Assembly: GCF_000316115.1 (NCBI RefSeq)
Contig: NZ_JH993797.1
Coordinates: forward strand, 4,388,486 to 4,452,485
DNA: 64,000 nt
Origin: Leptolyngbya sp. PCC 7375
GTDB lineage: Bacteria; Cyanobacteriota; Cyanobacteriia; Phormidesmidales; Phormidesmidaceae
Direction: 5' to 3'
The notes below the pieces were generated by a model that saw only the letters and a list, made by a program, of their open reading frames with translations, was not told the origin of the DNA and did not search any database. Positions 54,230 through 63,042 of the stretch are shown here, piece after piece; the first letter of the stretch is position 1, and each line of letters opens with the position of its first letter. Position numbers and translations under genes: made by a program.

Positions 54230-54669
54230 TGTGATGTAGCATCAATTAGTACTCGTTTCGAGTTTATCTGTCTAAAAATAGATAACTCCGTCGCAGATTA
54301 AGAATCAACGCTCCAATCAAAATACAAATGACGAGTCAAGGGCAGCTCCGTTGCCTCAATGGCGAAATGCCACTGGCAAACCGAAGGATTTTCGGCCCTG
54401 ACCGTATTATGTAGTGCTCAGTCAGATAGCCCAGTTTGATGCGGGAATGTAGGTGGGGAGCGTAATGCAGGCCAAGAATAGTAGTGATTTTGACCCGCCG
54501 CAGTCCCTTACCCATCCAAGGTGCTGTCCCATGGCCTATAATTGACCCAGAGATTAAAGATCGGTTGGTAGCTTTTGTTTTTAGTATTAACGAGTTTTAT
54601 CGTTTTTCCATTGACATTTCCCTTCTCGAAACTTCCCTCTACATATCCCCTAAGTTTTGGAGAAAATCC
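54230..54669. other. Upstream region of the RRM gene
   Basis: 440 bases without a convincing gene. An open frame from 54484 runs into the RRM gene but is not protein-like before its ATG. A long 5' leader is common for cold-inducible RNA-binding protein genes, so part of this may be an untranslated leader. Confidence 0.35.
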
Positions 54670-54942
54670 ATGTCAATCTATGTAGGCAATCTGTCCTATG
54701 ACGTTACAGATGCTGATCTAACGACTGCATTTGCAGCCTATGGAACAGTCAAGAGTGTTCACCTGCCCACTGATCGTGAAACCGGTCGCATGCGCGGCTT
54801 CGGTTTTGTCGAGATGAGTACAGATTCTGAAGAAGACGCTGCCATCGAAGCACTAGATGGTGCAGAGTGGATGGGGCGTGATCTAAAGGTTAATAAAGCT
54901 AAGCCCCGTGAAAATCGCGGTGGCGGTCGCAAAAGTTGGTAA
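54670..54942 (+). CDS. RNA-binding protein (RRM domain)
   Basis: A 90-residue single-RRM protein of the cyanobacterial Rbp type. RNP2 is IYVGNL (residues 3-8) and RNP1 is RGFGFVEM (residues 42-49), with a short Gly/Arg tail (ENRGGGRKSW). Such proteins bind single-stranded RNA and are often induced by cold. A perfect terminator follows at 55018-55051. It lies next to one of the ~690-bp repeats; any link is unproven. Confidence 0.92.
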   Translation: MSIYVGNLSYDVTDADLTTAFAAYGTVKSVHLPTDRETGRMRGFGFVEMSTDSEEDAAIEALDGAEWMGRDLKVNKAKPRENRGGGRKSW

Positions 54943-55017
54943 AACTTTGCCCATGGCTATTGAATATATGACGTCCAGTCATTCGTAGCTGTTTGGTTGT
55001 AAAGGTTAGCTCTAACT

Positions 55018-55051
55018 AAAAGGGTTCAGGTAGAAGTACCTGAACCCTTTT
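55018..55051 (+). terminator. Rho-independent terminator
   Basis: Perfect 15-bp arms AAAAGGGTTCAGGTA (55018-55032) and TACCTGAACCCTTTT (55037-55051) with loop GAAG. It ends the RRM gene; with A's on the left it could work on both strands. Confidence 0.9.
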
Positions 55052-55116
55052 AGTATCAGTTGTATGGGATGCACTCAGCACCCAAGCTTGGTTAACCCTG
55101 ACTAGGCCCCGCTCTA

Positions 55117-55239
55117 TCAGCGGACAATGGACTTATTACGCGCATCCAGGCAAGCAGCTTTCTGGAGGTTATCGATAGCCTTAGTATGAGCCTCCCATCC
55201 TTCCAAACGAGCAGCCAGAAGATCCTTAACGGTTGTAGT
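55117..55239 (-). pseudogene. C-terminal gene fragment
   Basis: A frame on the minus strand reads KDLLAARLEGWEAHTKAI, then DNLQKAACLDARNKSIVR and stop, with helical, protein-like character. Its upstream side runs into an 8-bp tandem repeat and repeat copy 4, and no start is present. It looks like the cut end of a gene; the family is not recognised. Confidence 0.35.
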
Positions 55240-55262
55240 CTAGTACCCGATGGCAGCAATTG

Positions 55263-55302
55263 CATCGACCCATCGACCCATCGATCCATCGACCCATCGA
55301 CT
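55263..55302 (+). repeat. 8-bp tandem repeat (CATCGACC)
   Basis: Five head-to-tail octamers CATCGACC with two single-base variants (CATCGATC, CATCGACT). It resembles short tandemly repeated sequences common in cyanobacteria. Confidence 0.9.
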
Positions 55303-55368
55303 CATCCGCATTTGATCCTGGGCAAACCTACGCCACCAAGTACTAGTCGAGCAGCTTGCCTATCTTCG

Positions 55369-56056
55369 ATATAAGAAGCCCCCACGAACACTAAGGTTCA
55401 TGGAGGCTTCGGTTTAGATATAAAGGGTGCCTAAATAAATTTAGGTCAGTAGTACAGTGTTCTGTCTACTTAGATATAGGGTTCGCTATAGGACGTTACT
55501 CCATAGTTTGCTTTGCCTGTGAGTTCACTATATGCCGAGATGTAGCATATGCCCTCCTTTGCAGGATGCCCCCACCGTCTCCTTATATAACCATCAATTT
55601 TTTCTGATTTGTGTCTTCGATCACCGTGGCACGATCAGATGAGGTGTTAACTAAAGGATTATAGGGATATTTGTTGCTACTGTTCGACGACTGATGCTGT
55701 TGGATGGTTCTCTAGTAAAGATTTAAAGTACAACAGCACCCATAACAATCAACTGAAGAGTTCTTCTAAATCCAACAAGACTTTTTAAAGTTGTTTTATA
55801 ACAGGTGAACCTATTATAAACAGGGCTCTCTAGTGCAAGTAAGAAGAGAATCAGTGAGTTGTTTGGGTGCTGTCTTTGATCCGTCAAACGATTCTATTGA
55901 GATATCTATTATTAGACCTCCTTTCGTTATGACTATGGGCTTCTCAACCCATGTCCTTAGAATATTCCGGTGATGTTTGAAAATCTCTTCTCTGATACAA
56001 ACGTTAATGTTGTTTTTGTCACTGTTATTCTTGTCAATCAGTGAGATAACTCTATG
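55369..56056 (+). repeat. ~690-bp direct repeat, copy 4
   Basis: It begins ATATAAGAAGCC; the 5' hairpin is at 55375-55410. The inner part shares CAACAGCACCC...TTGTTTGGGTGCTGT with copy 2. ACCTCCTTT is at 55916-55924. It ends near ACTCTATG. It is followed at once by the terminator and CP12-like gene on the minus strand. Confidence 0.9.
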
Positions 56057-56089
56057 AAGACGTAATGTTCAAGTTGGGGATAATAAAAA

Positions 56090-56118
56090 GCCCCAACCGA
56101 TAGGGCAGGGACTTAAAG
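56090..56118 (-). terminator. Terminator of the second CP12-like gene
   Basis: On the minus strand AGTCCCTGCC and GGTTGGGGCT can pair imperfectly (G-U pairs and one mismatch), followed by TTTTT. It is a diverged relative of the terminator at 32533-32562 and lies 50 bases beyond the CP12-like stop. Confidence 0.7.
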
Positions 56119-56167
56119 TGTACGTATTTAGAAGAGAGGCAATGCCTGAGTGCGGGTGTCTAATGCT

Positions 56168-56458
56168 TTAGACGTCATACACGCGAGCTTCAGCAGCGCC
56201 AGGATTCTCGGCACAGTAGCGAACAAAGGCTACGGTGGGATTGACCTTTTGGTGACCCGCTTTCGCCGTTTGCAGTTCTTCGACGGTTTCCCAGGCAAGA
56301 GCTACCTCAATGCTCTCGGGGCCTTGCATCTCAGTGAGGCGACGGGCATGTTCGAGTGCGGCTTGGAGTTGTGTTTCAAATGCTGATTTCGATGATGGTG
56401 CCTTTAGTGGTGTAGAGGTTGTAGACGCTGTTGTGGGTGTAATAGTGGTGTTAGCCAT
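56168..56458 (-). CDS. CP12-like protein lacking most CP12 cysteines (second copy)
   Basis: A 96-residue relative of the protein at 32618-32911. The CP12 core reads AWETVEELQTAKA and the tail VRYCAENPGAAEARVYDV. As in the other copy, the N-terminal cysteine pair is missing, and the second C-terminal cysteine is replaced (AEAR where CP12 has ECR). The N-terminus is Thr/Ser/Pro-rich and probably disordered. The two copies differ enough to be old duplicates, both kept in frame, which argues for selection. It has a related terminator and lies beside repeat copy 4. Confidence 0.8.
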   Translation of the reverse strand: MANTTITPTTASTTSTPLKAPSSKSAFETQLQAALEHARRLTEMQGPESIEVALAWETVEELQTAKAGHQKVNPTVAFVRYCAENPGAAEARVYDV

Positions 56459-56729
56459 GGTAAGAACTACGTTTTAAGAACTACGTTGGTGATGGACTGT
56501 TGGTAGCTCGCACACTGCCTGTCATTTTAGCGACTGTAAATCCACACACATATAAGTTTCATCTCTAATTGGCTAACTTTCTTTACCTACTAACTTTCTT
56601 TACCTATCTAAGGGGATCACAATCCCTTTAATCCACTATCCGTCAACAAGTTTAGGATTTTCTCATTACCTTAGATCGGCCAGGGTCGTAAAATACTAAA
56701 ACTTGAGCGTTAAATCTGGAGGAGAGGGT

Positions 56730-57923
56730 GTGTCTGACTCGCGGGCTATTGAACGTTCCGCCGACTGGTCGTGGCCATGGTGGCCGCTGGTGCCGTTATA
56801 TCCCTATGGTCAGCGACGCACACTGCGTCGTGAGGTAATCGCTAACCAGGTTTGGACCTTTGACCAAATGCAGGGCATCTTTTACGTGGTGGTGCCCATT
56901 CGCATGACGGTGATTCGTCTGGCTGCCGGAGGTTTGCTAGTCTATGCGCCCGTTGCTCCTACCCCCGAATGTATTCGTCTAGTCCATGAGCTTGTGGCTG
57001 AGCATGGCGATGTAAAGTACATTATTTTGCCCACCGTCACTGGGTTAGAGCACAAGGTATTTGTAGGACCCTTTGCCCGTAAGTTTCCTTTAGCTCAGGT
57101 ATATGTTGCGAAACATCAATGGAGCTTTCCGCTGAATTTACCCCTCAGCTGGCTAGGCTTTCCCATGGGCCGTACCCATTGGCTACCTGAGTGTCCTGCT
57201 GATGCTCCCTTTGGTGATGAGTTCGATTACCGTGTGCTCGGTCCCGTCAATTTAGGGATTGGTCCCTTTTCAGAAGTAGCCCTGCTGCATCGGGCGTCTA
57301 AAACATTGCTGGTGACTGATTCGGTGGTTTCAATTCCAGCGGAACCGCCAGCAATTGTGCAGCTAGATAGCTACCCGCTGCTATTTCATGCCAAAGATAG
57401 TGCTGCTGATCACCTGGCAGATACGGCTGAAAATCGCCGCAAGGGTTGGCAACGTATTGTTTTGTTTGCCTTCTACTTTCGCCCCGACGCGCTCAAAGAT
57501 CCTCAATGGGGGCGGGCTTTACGGGCGGCTAAAACGGCATCTGATCGGTCTAAGCGGGCTTATTTTGGTTTATATCCCTTTGATTGGCACCCCCGCTGGC
57601 AGCAATCATTTGAACGCCTGCGGGGGAATGGCAGATTGATGGTTGCGCCGGTTTTGCAGTCTTTGATTTTTAATCGGTGTGCAAAAGCGGTTTTAACCTG
57701 GGCTGATGAAGTCTCCCACCTGCCGTTTGAGCAGATCATTCCTTGCCATTTGAATGCACTGATTAAGGCGGATGGGCACACATTCCGCCAGGCATTCTCA
57801 TTTTTGGAGGCAGAGAACCGGGCTGGACGAGGGGGTGATTTGCCAGAAGCAGATTTTGATTTGTTGAATCGTATCAGCCAGCAGCTAGAACGTATCCGCG
57901 TTATGCCTCCGCCTGGGCCTTAG
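56730..57923 (+). CDS. DUF4336 protein (metallo-beta-lactamase-like)
   Basis: A 397-residue protein. Start GTG 56730 is preferred because GGAGGAG lies 5 bases upstream. It matches DUF4336: WPWWPLVPLYPYGQRRTLR at the start, then VIRLAAGGLLVYAPVAPTPE and a metallo-hydrolase-like fold with LLVTDSVVSIPAEPP. The usual HxHxDH metal motif is not evident (LPTVTGLEHKVFVGPFA at its place), so a different or lost activity is likely. The 3' end overlaps the convergent TPR-like gene by 4 bases. Confidence 0.75.
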   Translation: MSDSRAIERSADWSWPWWPLVPLYPYGQRRTLRREVIANQVWTFDQMQGIFYVVVPIRMTVIRLAAGGLLVYAPVAPTPECIRLVHELVAEHGDVKYIILPTVTGLEHKVFVGPFARKFPLAQVYVAKHQWSFPLNLPLSWLGFPMGRTHWLPECPADAPFGDEFDYRVLGPVNLGIGPFSEVALLHRASKTLLVTDSVVSIPAEPPAIVQLDSYPLLFHAKDSAADHLADTAENRRKGWQRIVLFAFYFRPDALKDPQWGRALRAAKTASDRSKRAYFGLYPFDWHPRWQQSFERLRGNGRLMVAPVLQSLIFNRCAKAVLTWADEVSHLPFEQIIPCHLNALIKADGHTFRQAFSFLEAENRAGRGGDLPEADFDLLNRISQQLERIRVMPPPGP

Positions 57924-58990
57924 ACCCACGGTTTCTGGCGGAAAATCAGGGCGGTATAGATTTGAAACGCGGTATCCCAGTCGCTAGGCTTACGCCGCTG
58001 TAGATCCAGATAAACTGGCATATAGGGCAGTAAGGGCACCACTTCTAAAGCGCCCTGGCCAAAGTTGCTAAAGTCTTCCAACACCGGGCATTCAGTTTTA
58101 CTGGTGATTTGCTGCATGAGGCCATTCCAACGAATGCGGGTGGATGTGAGATTTGTTTGGTCAGGCACTAGGGCAACGCTATTGCGGAATTCGTAGGTGC
58201 GATCGCAAATTCGCAAAATACTCTTCCGCCCATGCACATGGAGATCCATCACCTGGACATAGTCCTGAACCTGAACTTTGTCCTTGGTTTTACCCCAAGG
58301 TCCCTTTTCCGTAACGCGCTCAAAGACTGGCAGCTGAGCCCGAATAATTTGAGTGACCTCAGACCAGTCAAACTGCATTGAGCCCATCTGACCGGTTGGA
58401 CTCTGGCATACAATCACCGGTTCCGGTGCGATCTCGCGAAAATGCTTAATCTGAAACACCTGCACAGTTTTCAGATCGTCAATAGTTGACCATAACGTCG
58501 GCACACCTACCGCCTGCAACGCCTCACCGTAATATTGCATTTCTCCAATGGGGCCGCTGCGCTGCAATCGCATGCCCCGCTTAGGTAGCTGTAGTCTTGC
58601 CATATACGGGTCAATGCGTAAAACTTCGGCGAGCCCCAGGGCCGCTTGTTTAGCATCCTGCGGTGGTGTAATCACCAATACCCCTGGCTCATCACTGCCC
58701 AGCACCGCCTTCGCTTCATTAAGAGCTGCTTGACGGCTAGCCTCCCGTGCTTGCTGCACACGCTTTAATCCGGCACGAGCCTGTCCCATGAGCTTAGGAT
58801 TATTCACCCGTTTGAGAAAGGTTAGATAGGTTTTCTCCGCCGCATCCCACTGCAGTGTGCCTTCGTGCAAGCGCCCGATCGATAGCAACATAAACGGATC
58901 TTTAGGAGCCGCCTTACGCCACTGCTTAAGCAATTGACTGGCACGACGATAATCCTGGGCTTCAAGGGCTGTAGTGACAAGTTGATGCAT
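57920..58990 (-). CDS. TPR-like protein of unknown function
   Basis: A 356-residue protein from ATG 58990; the frame extends to 59167, but that extension looks non-coding and overlaps the divergent gene's promoter. Residues 1-~80 contain two or three TPR-like helical pairs (ALEAQDYRRASQLLKQWRKAAPKDPFMLLSIGRL, split here for length: EAQDYRRASQLLKQW and DPFMLLSIGRLHE). The rest is an alpha/beta domain specific to cyanobacteria, I believe, without known motifs. A scaffold role is plausible. Confidence 0.65.
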   Translation of the reverse strand: MHQLVTTALEAQDYRRASQLLKQWRKAAPKDPFMLLSIGRLHEGTLQWDAAEKTYLTFLKRVNNPKLMGQARAGLKRVQQAREASRQAALNEAKAVLGSDEPGVLVITPPQDAKQAALGLAEVLRIDPYMARLQLPKRGMRLQRSGPIGEMQYYGEALQAVGVPTLWSTIDDLKTVQVFQIKHFREIAPEPVIVCQSPTGQMGSMQFDWSEVTQIIRAQLPVFERVTEKGPWGKTKDKVQVQDYVQVMDLHVHGRKSILRICDRTYEFRNSVALVPDQTNLTSTRIRWNGLMQQITSKTECPVLEDFSNFGQGALEVVPLLPYMPVYLDLQRRKPSDWDTAFQIYTALIFRQKPWV

Positions 58991-59159
58991 AGGTTGGCGG
59001 TTGCGACGGCAAATGAGCCAAAAATCTTTCCCATTGTAATCATGGAAATCGGTAGGAGCATCCCCCTGAGGAGTGCCTGGTTCAGGATACTGGCTTGTGA
59101 ATGCCACCAATGATGCAGAAACCTTGTCTAAAATAGGGCAAGGTACATCGGCATTCCCC

Positions 59160-60395
59160 ATGCGCAAATTCCCGTTTCTGACTCAGCTGTTAACGACCAG
59201 CCTCATGGGTATTGCCATTGGTTTGGTGGTGGGCTGGAGAAAACAGGCATATACAGAGAATGCCCCATCGGTGGCGCAGGCAGTCGTTGTGCCCATGGAA
59301 TTTTTGGTGTTAGCTGGGGGTGGGGCTGCTTACTACAACGAAATTGCCCTGGAGAAAAACGTACGTTACTTTCAACGCACTCTCAATACCCTCAAAATTG
59401 ACATCAGCAGTGTCCGTCAATATTTTGCTAACGGCAATGATGGTCAGCCCACCGTTCGCTACATCAACCTTGTCGGGCAAGAGCAGTTTAAGCCTCCAGA
59501 AATTGACAGCCTGGATGGTGCTGCCACCGTTGATAATGCTCAAAAATGGTTTGACGATTTAGCCAATAAGTCTTCACCATGCCCGGCATTTTTCTATTTC
59601 ACTGGCCATGGTGCTTATAACAGCGAGAATCCTGATAACAATGCGATGATTCTCTGGGAAGAGAAACTGGTTTCAGTGCAACAACTGGGCGGTTGGCTCG
59701 ATCAGCTATCGTCCGATCAACCCTTTGTGACAATGATGGCCCAGTGTTTTTCAGGGTCCTTTGCTAATCTCATTTATGAACAGGGTAATCCTGAAAATCC
59801 TGTTGCTTTACAAACTCGCTGTGGTTTCTTTGCCACCGTAGCTGAACGGCCATCGGTGGGCTGCACGCCCGCAGTTAATGAGGCCGATTATCGTGATTAC
59901 AGCTCTAGCTTTTTTGCTGGATTAAGCGGTGTTGACCGTGTAGGCCAGCCAGTAGCGTCGGCTGACTATAATATCGACGGAACAATCTCCTATGCTGAAG
60001 CCCACGCCTTTGCAAAAGTGGATGAAGAGACCACTGACTGGCCCGTGTCTACCTTAGAAGTGTGGTTGCAAAAACAAGCCAGCGAAGACAAGATTGCTGA
60101 GATTTTGGCCCGACCTATGGATGACATTCTGAACCAGTCTGAACCCCATCGCCAGCATGTAGTTCGTGCGCTGAGTGAGAAGCTTTCTCTGGATCTAAAA
60201 CAGTCCTATTCTAGTCAAATGCCCCCTATTGATTTTGAATCTGTTACCGGTGCCTACTGGGTGCGTTTAGGCATGGAACTGGTTAACATCTCAATGATGC
60301 AACAGATTCAGCAGGGCGATCAAGATGACTTAAAACTAGTGTTAGAACAAATTACGAACTGTGAAAATAGCAGTATTGTCACACCACAGTCGTAG
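59160..60395 (+). CDS. Caspase/legumain-like peptidase (clan CD type), membrane-anchored or secreted
   Basis: A 411-residue protein from ATG 59160. Residues about 5-25 are hydrophobic (signal or anchor). The peptidase-like part has the catalytic His-Gly (FFYFTGHGAY, His150) and the Cys motif (MMAQCFSGSF, Cys196), arranged as in clan CD proteases (caspases, C13 legumain, orthocaspases). A DYNIDGTISYAEAHAFA segment at about residue 270 resembles an EF-hand-type calcium loop. Cleavage specificity is unknown. It diverges from the TPR-like gene. Confidence 0.72.
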   Translation: MRKFPFLTQLLTTSLMGIAIGLVVGWRKQAYTENAPSVAQAVVVPMEFLVLAGGGAAYYNEIALEKNVRYFQRTLNTLKIDISSVRQYFANGNDGQPTVRYINLVGQEQFKPPEIDSLDGAATVDNAQKWFDDLANKSSPCPAFFYFTGHGAYNSENPDNNAMILWEEKLVSVQQLGGWLDQLSSDQPFVTMMAQCFSGSFANLIYEQGNPENPVALQTRCGFFATVAERPSVGCTPAVNEADYRDYSSSFFAGLSGVDRVGQPVASADYNIDGTISYAEAHAFAKVDEETTDWPVSTLEVWLQKQASEDKIAEILARPMDDILNQSEPHRQHVVRALSEKLSLDLKQSYSSQMPPIDFESVTGAYWVRLGMELVNISMMQQIQQGDQDDLKLVLEQITNCENSSIVTPQS

Positions 60396-60711
60396 GGGCG
60401 CTACAATTTATCCGTTTAAAGTATTTACCTAGCAAATAGCCTGGGTATTCTTCTATAAGAATATATTATCAGTTGATTTTAAGATTGACATTTTACAAAT
60501 CATGATAAACGGCTAATCATAGGAATTAACATATCAACCATTCCAGCAGATAGCTCCTGTGGTTACGTTGACTGGTTGGTACTCATCCTTTCAAGAATCT
60601 GGGCGTTTACGCGACAGTTCGCAATACTGACCCAACGTTTCCCGACAATCATGTCGTTATATCTGGGATTGAGACCGTTTCGCTCGCCTTACCATTTACC
60701 TTCTAAATATT
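60396..60711. other. Intergenic region upstream of psiE
   Basis: 316 bases, AT-rich in the first 150. A repeated TTAACC-type Pho box was looked for because PsiE is phosphate-linked in E. coli; none was convincing. Confidence 0.3.
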
Positions 60712-61251
60712 ATGGAACCCTTATCGGCATCAAAGTCCCCTCGCTGGAGCAGCTGGTTCAGTGGCACCCACGTTGTCCGTTTCTTAGAGCTGATACAAGA
60801 CTTGATTGTGATTTCTCTCTGTATTGGTTTGTTTAGCTTTATGGTGATGCAGCTACGAGAGATGTTTTTGTCGCTGTTACCCCCTTTAAATTTTCCTCAG
60901 GTCACCGCCGATATATTGTTTCTGCTGATCCTGGTAGAACTGTTTCGGTTGTTGATCATCTACTTGAAAGAGCACCGTGTTTCTATTGGTGTGGCGGTGG
61001 AAGTCTCGATTGTGTCAGTGTTGCGGGAAATCATTGTGCGGGGCATTTTGGAAACCCCGTGGGTGCAGGTCATGGCTGCCTGTTCTTTTCTACTCGTGTT
61101 GGGGACTTTATTGGTGGTCCGTGCCTGGATTCCGCCCACATTTGATGGCATTGACCCTGAGCAGCAGGTGTCTCGTCGTCATCGGATACGCTTTGCCAAA
61201 AAATTGGCTGAGATGGAAAACAAACTGGATGCTGAATTACAACAGTCTTAA
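60712..61251 (+). CDS. PsiE-like membrane protein
   Basis: A 179-residue protein with four probable membrane helices, matching the phosphate-starvation-inducible PsiE family (LIQDLIVISLCIGLFSFM, ILFLLILVELFRLLIIYLKEH, VSIVSVLREIIVRG). A charged coiled tail (RIRFAKKLAEMENKLDAEL) is cytoplasmic. Function of PsiE is unknown; the link to phosphate is from E. coli only. Confidence 0.8.
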   Translation: MEPLSASKSPRWSSWFSGTHVVRFLELIQDLIVISLCIGLFSFMVMQLREMFLSLLPPLNFPQVTADILFLLILVELFRLLIIYLKEHRVSIGVAVEVSIVSVLREIIVRGILETPWVQVMAACSFLLVLGTLLVVRAWIPPTFDGIDPEQQVSRRHRIRFAKKLAEMENKLDAELQQS

Positions 61252-61283
61252 CTGGACAGATGTGAGAGATTGACAACTCAATC

Positions 61284-61320
61284 TTGTCGAGCGCTGCCTG
61301 GACTCGACAACAAGCACTGA
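61284..61320. terminator. Hairpin between convergent psiE and glgA
   Basis: Arms TTGTCGAG (61284-61291) and CTCGACAA (61313-61320). It has no U-tract. Position between convergent genes suggests a bidirectional terminator. Confidence 0.4.
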
Positions 61321-61449
61321 TCTAGTTCGCGACGATGTTTATCGTGTTTTTAGACATTTATCAACAGCATTGCTCCAGCTTGATGGAGATGGGTGCTCAT
61401 GCTCGGCAGCAGCTATAACCAAATCGGCGGCTTAGTTGTGCTTAATTGC

Positions 61450-62862
61450 CTACTGGCCGCCATACTCAGTGGGGATTTGACTTTCAGAAGCTATTCCCTT
61501 GATCTCGCTATAGAGTTTGATGTATTCCAGGGCAGAGTTTTCCCAACTAAAGTTTTTCGCCATGGCCCGCTGCTGTAGTTTTTTCCAGAACGGCTTGTAC
61601 TGGAAGCCTTCCCAGGCACGTACCATACAGGTAAATAAATCTAACGGCTCATAGCGGTCAAAACAGTAGCCAGTGCCAGTGCCAGTGACGGGGTCGTGAT
61701 GGCTGACGGTATCCACAAGGCCACCGGTACGCCGCACAATCGGTACACAGCCATAGCGCATCGCAATCATTTGACTGATGCCGCAGGGCTCAAATTTTGA
61801 TGGCATTAGGAAAGCATCAGCGCCAGAATAGATTTTTTGGGCCAGCTGGCTACTGTACATCAAATAAACTGATATGCGACCGGGGAAACGGTTAGATAAT
61901 TCCCACAGTTGTGTTTCGTAATGGCGGTTTCCAGAGCCCAAAAGTACGAGCTGTGCATCGGTATATGCCAAAAATCGATCCATCGTCTGCAAAATTAGGT
62001 CGATACCCTTTTGCTCGACTAACCGGCTAACCAGACCAATGAGAAAACGCCCGTCGTTAACTTCTAAGCCCATTTCTTCCTGGAGGGCTTGTTTGTTGAG
62101 AGCTCGTTTTTCTAAGGTCTCTGCTGTATAGGTCTGGGCAATTTGCGCATCGGTTTCAGGGTTGAACTCATCGAGGTCAATGCCGTTGACGATGCCGCTA
62201 AGTTTCTCACTGATGTAGGACAGCAGTCCTTCTAGTTTCTCGCCGTATTCTTTGGTTTGGATTTGTTGAGCATAGGTGGGAGAGACGGCATTCACCCGGT
62301 CGGCATAGAGTAGGGCGGCTGCCATGGTGCTGTCACCCTTCATGTACCAGGGACACCAGGTGATTTTGTCGAGTTTCCAGCGCCAGGGTCCTTGATAAGC
62401 CAGATTGTGAATAGTAAATACAGTGGAAATTTCAGGGGATTGATGCATCCATACTGGAATCATGCCCGTGTGCCAGTCATGGCAGTGAATGATATCGGGT
62501 TTCCAATGGTTCCAGCAAAATTCGGCAGCACCGTTGGCAAAGAAGGTAAAGCGCCAATCTTCGTCTTTAGTGCCGTAAATCTCATTGCCATCAAAGGCAG
62601 GATGACCAAATAGATACAGCGGAACATCTGATTTTGGCAGTGTGGATTCATACACTGCAAAGGCATTGAACATGGCATATCCCGACCAGATGGGCTCGTC
62701 GGGGATCTCTACCTTGTTTCCCATAAAGCCGTAATAGGGCATAAATATGCGCACGTCGTGCCCCATGGCGCGCAGTGTTTTGGGTAATGTGCCAACCACA
62801 TCTCCCATGCCACCAACCTTTGCTAAAGGTGCGGCCTCTGCTGCCACAAATAAAATTCGCAT
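61450..62862 (-). CDS. glgA: Glycogen synthase
   Basis: A 470-residue GT5 enzyme that extends alpha-1,4-glucan chains with ADP-glucose. The N-terminal ADP-glucose loop is KVGGMGDVVGTLPK (residues 15-28), and the C-terminal domain has KFEPCGISQMIAMRYG and RRTGGLVDTV with the conserved Glu. Length is as expected. Cyanobacteria often have two glgA genes; this shows features of the GlgA2-like group by eye, which is not certain. It stands alone, with hemC 180 bases upstream on the same strand. Confidence 0.93.
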   Translation of the reverse strand: MRILFVAAEAAPLAKVGGMGDVVGTLPKTLRAMGHDVRIFMPYYGFMGNKVEIPDEPIWSGYAMFNAFAVYESTLPKSDVPLYLFGHPAFDGNEIYGTKDEDWRFTFFANGAAEFCWNHWKPDIIHCHDWHTGMIPVWMHQSPEISTVFTIHNLAYQGPWRWKLDKITWCPWYMKGDSTMAAALLYADRVNAVSPTYAQQIQTKEYGEKLEGLLSYISEKLSGIVNGIDLDEFNPETDAQIAQTYTAETLEKRALNKQALQEEMGLEVNDGRFLIGLVSRLVEQKGIDLILQTMDRFLAYTDAQLVLLGSGNRHYETQLWELSNRFPGRISVYLMYSSQLAQKIYSGADAFLMPSKFEPCGISQMIAMRYGCVPIVRRTGGLVDTVSHHDPVTGTGTGYCFDRYEPLDLFTCMVRAWEGFQYKPFWKKLQQRAMAKNFSWENSALEYIKLYSEIKGIASESQIPTEYGGQ

Positions 62863-62972
62863 CGCGTTCCTATTGCCCCGATGAAAAACCCATCTTCCAC
62901 GGGATCAAGTCTAGAGGGGGATTGGATTTGTGCATAGTGTTTAAGCCTACGGAAGGGCAAGTAAACCTGACA

Positions 62973-63010
62973 ATTCTGTAGGGGCATTGCAGGCAACGCC
63001 CCTACAGAAT
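62973..63010. repeat. 13-bp inverted repeat
   Basis: Perfect arms ATTCTGTAGGGGC (62973-62985) and GCCCCTACAGAAT (62998-63010) around a 12-base loop. The TGTAGGGGC core is a common dispersed palindrome in cyanobacteria. Position between hemC and glgA makes it a possible terminator for hemC. Confidence 0.8.
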
Positions 63011-63042
63011 GTAGACCGCTCGACTATGGACGAATGCGCAAT

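Noticed and set aside
60576..60836. 86-codon plus-strand frame overlapping psiE start
   Set aside because: It overlaps the PsiE-like gene in another frame and has no family features.
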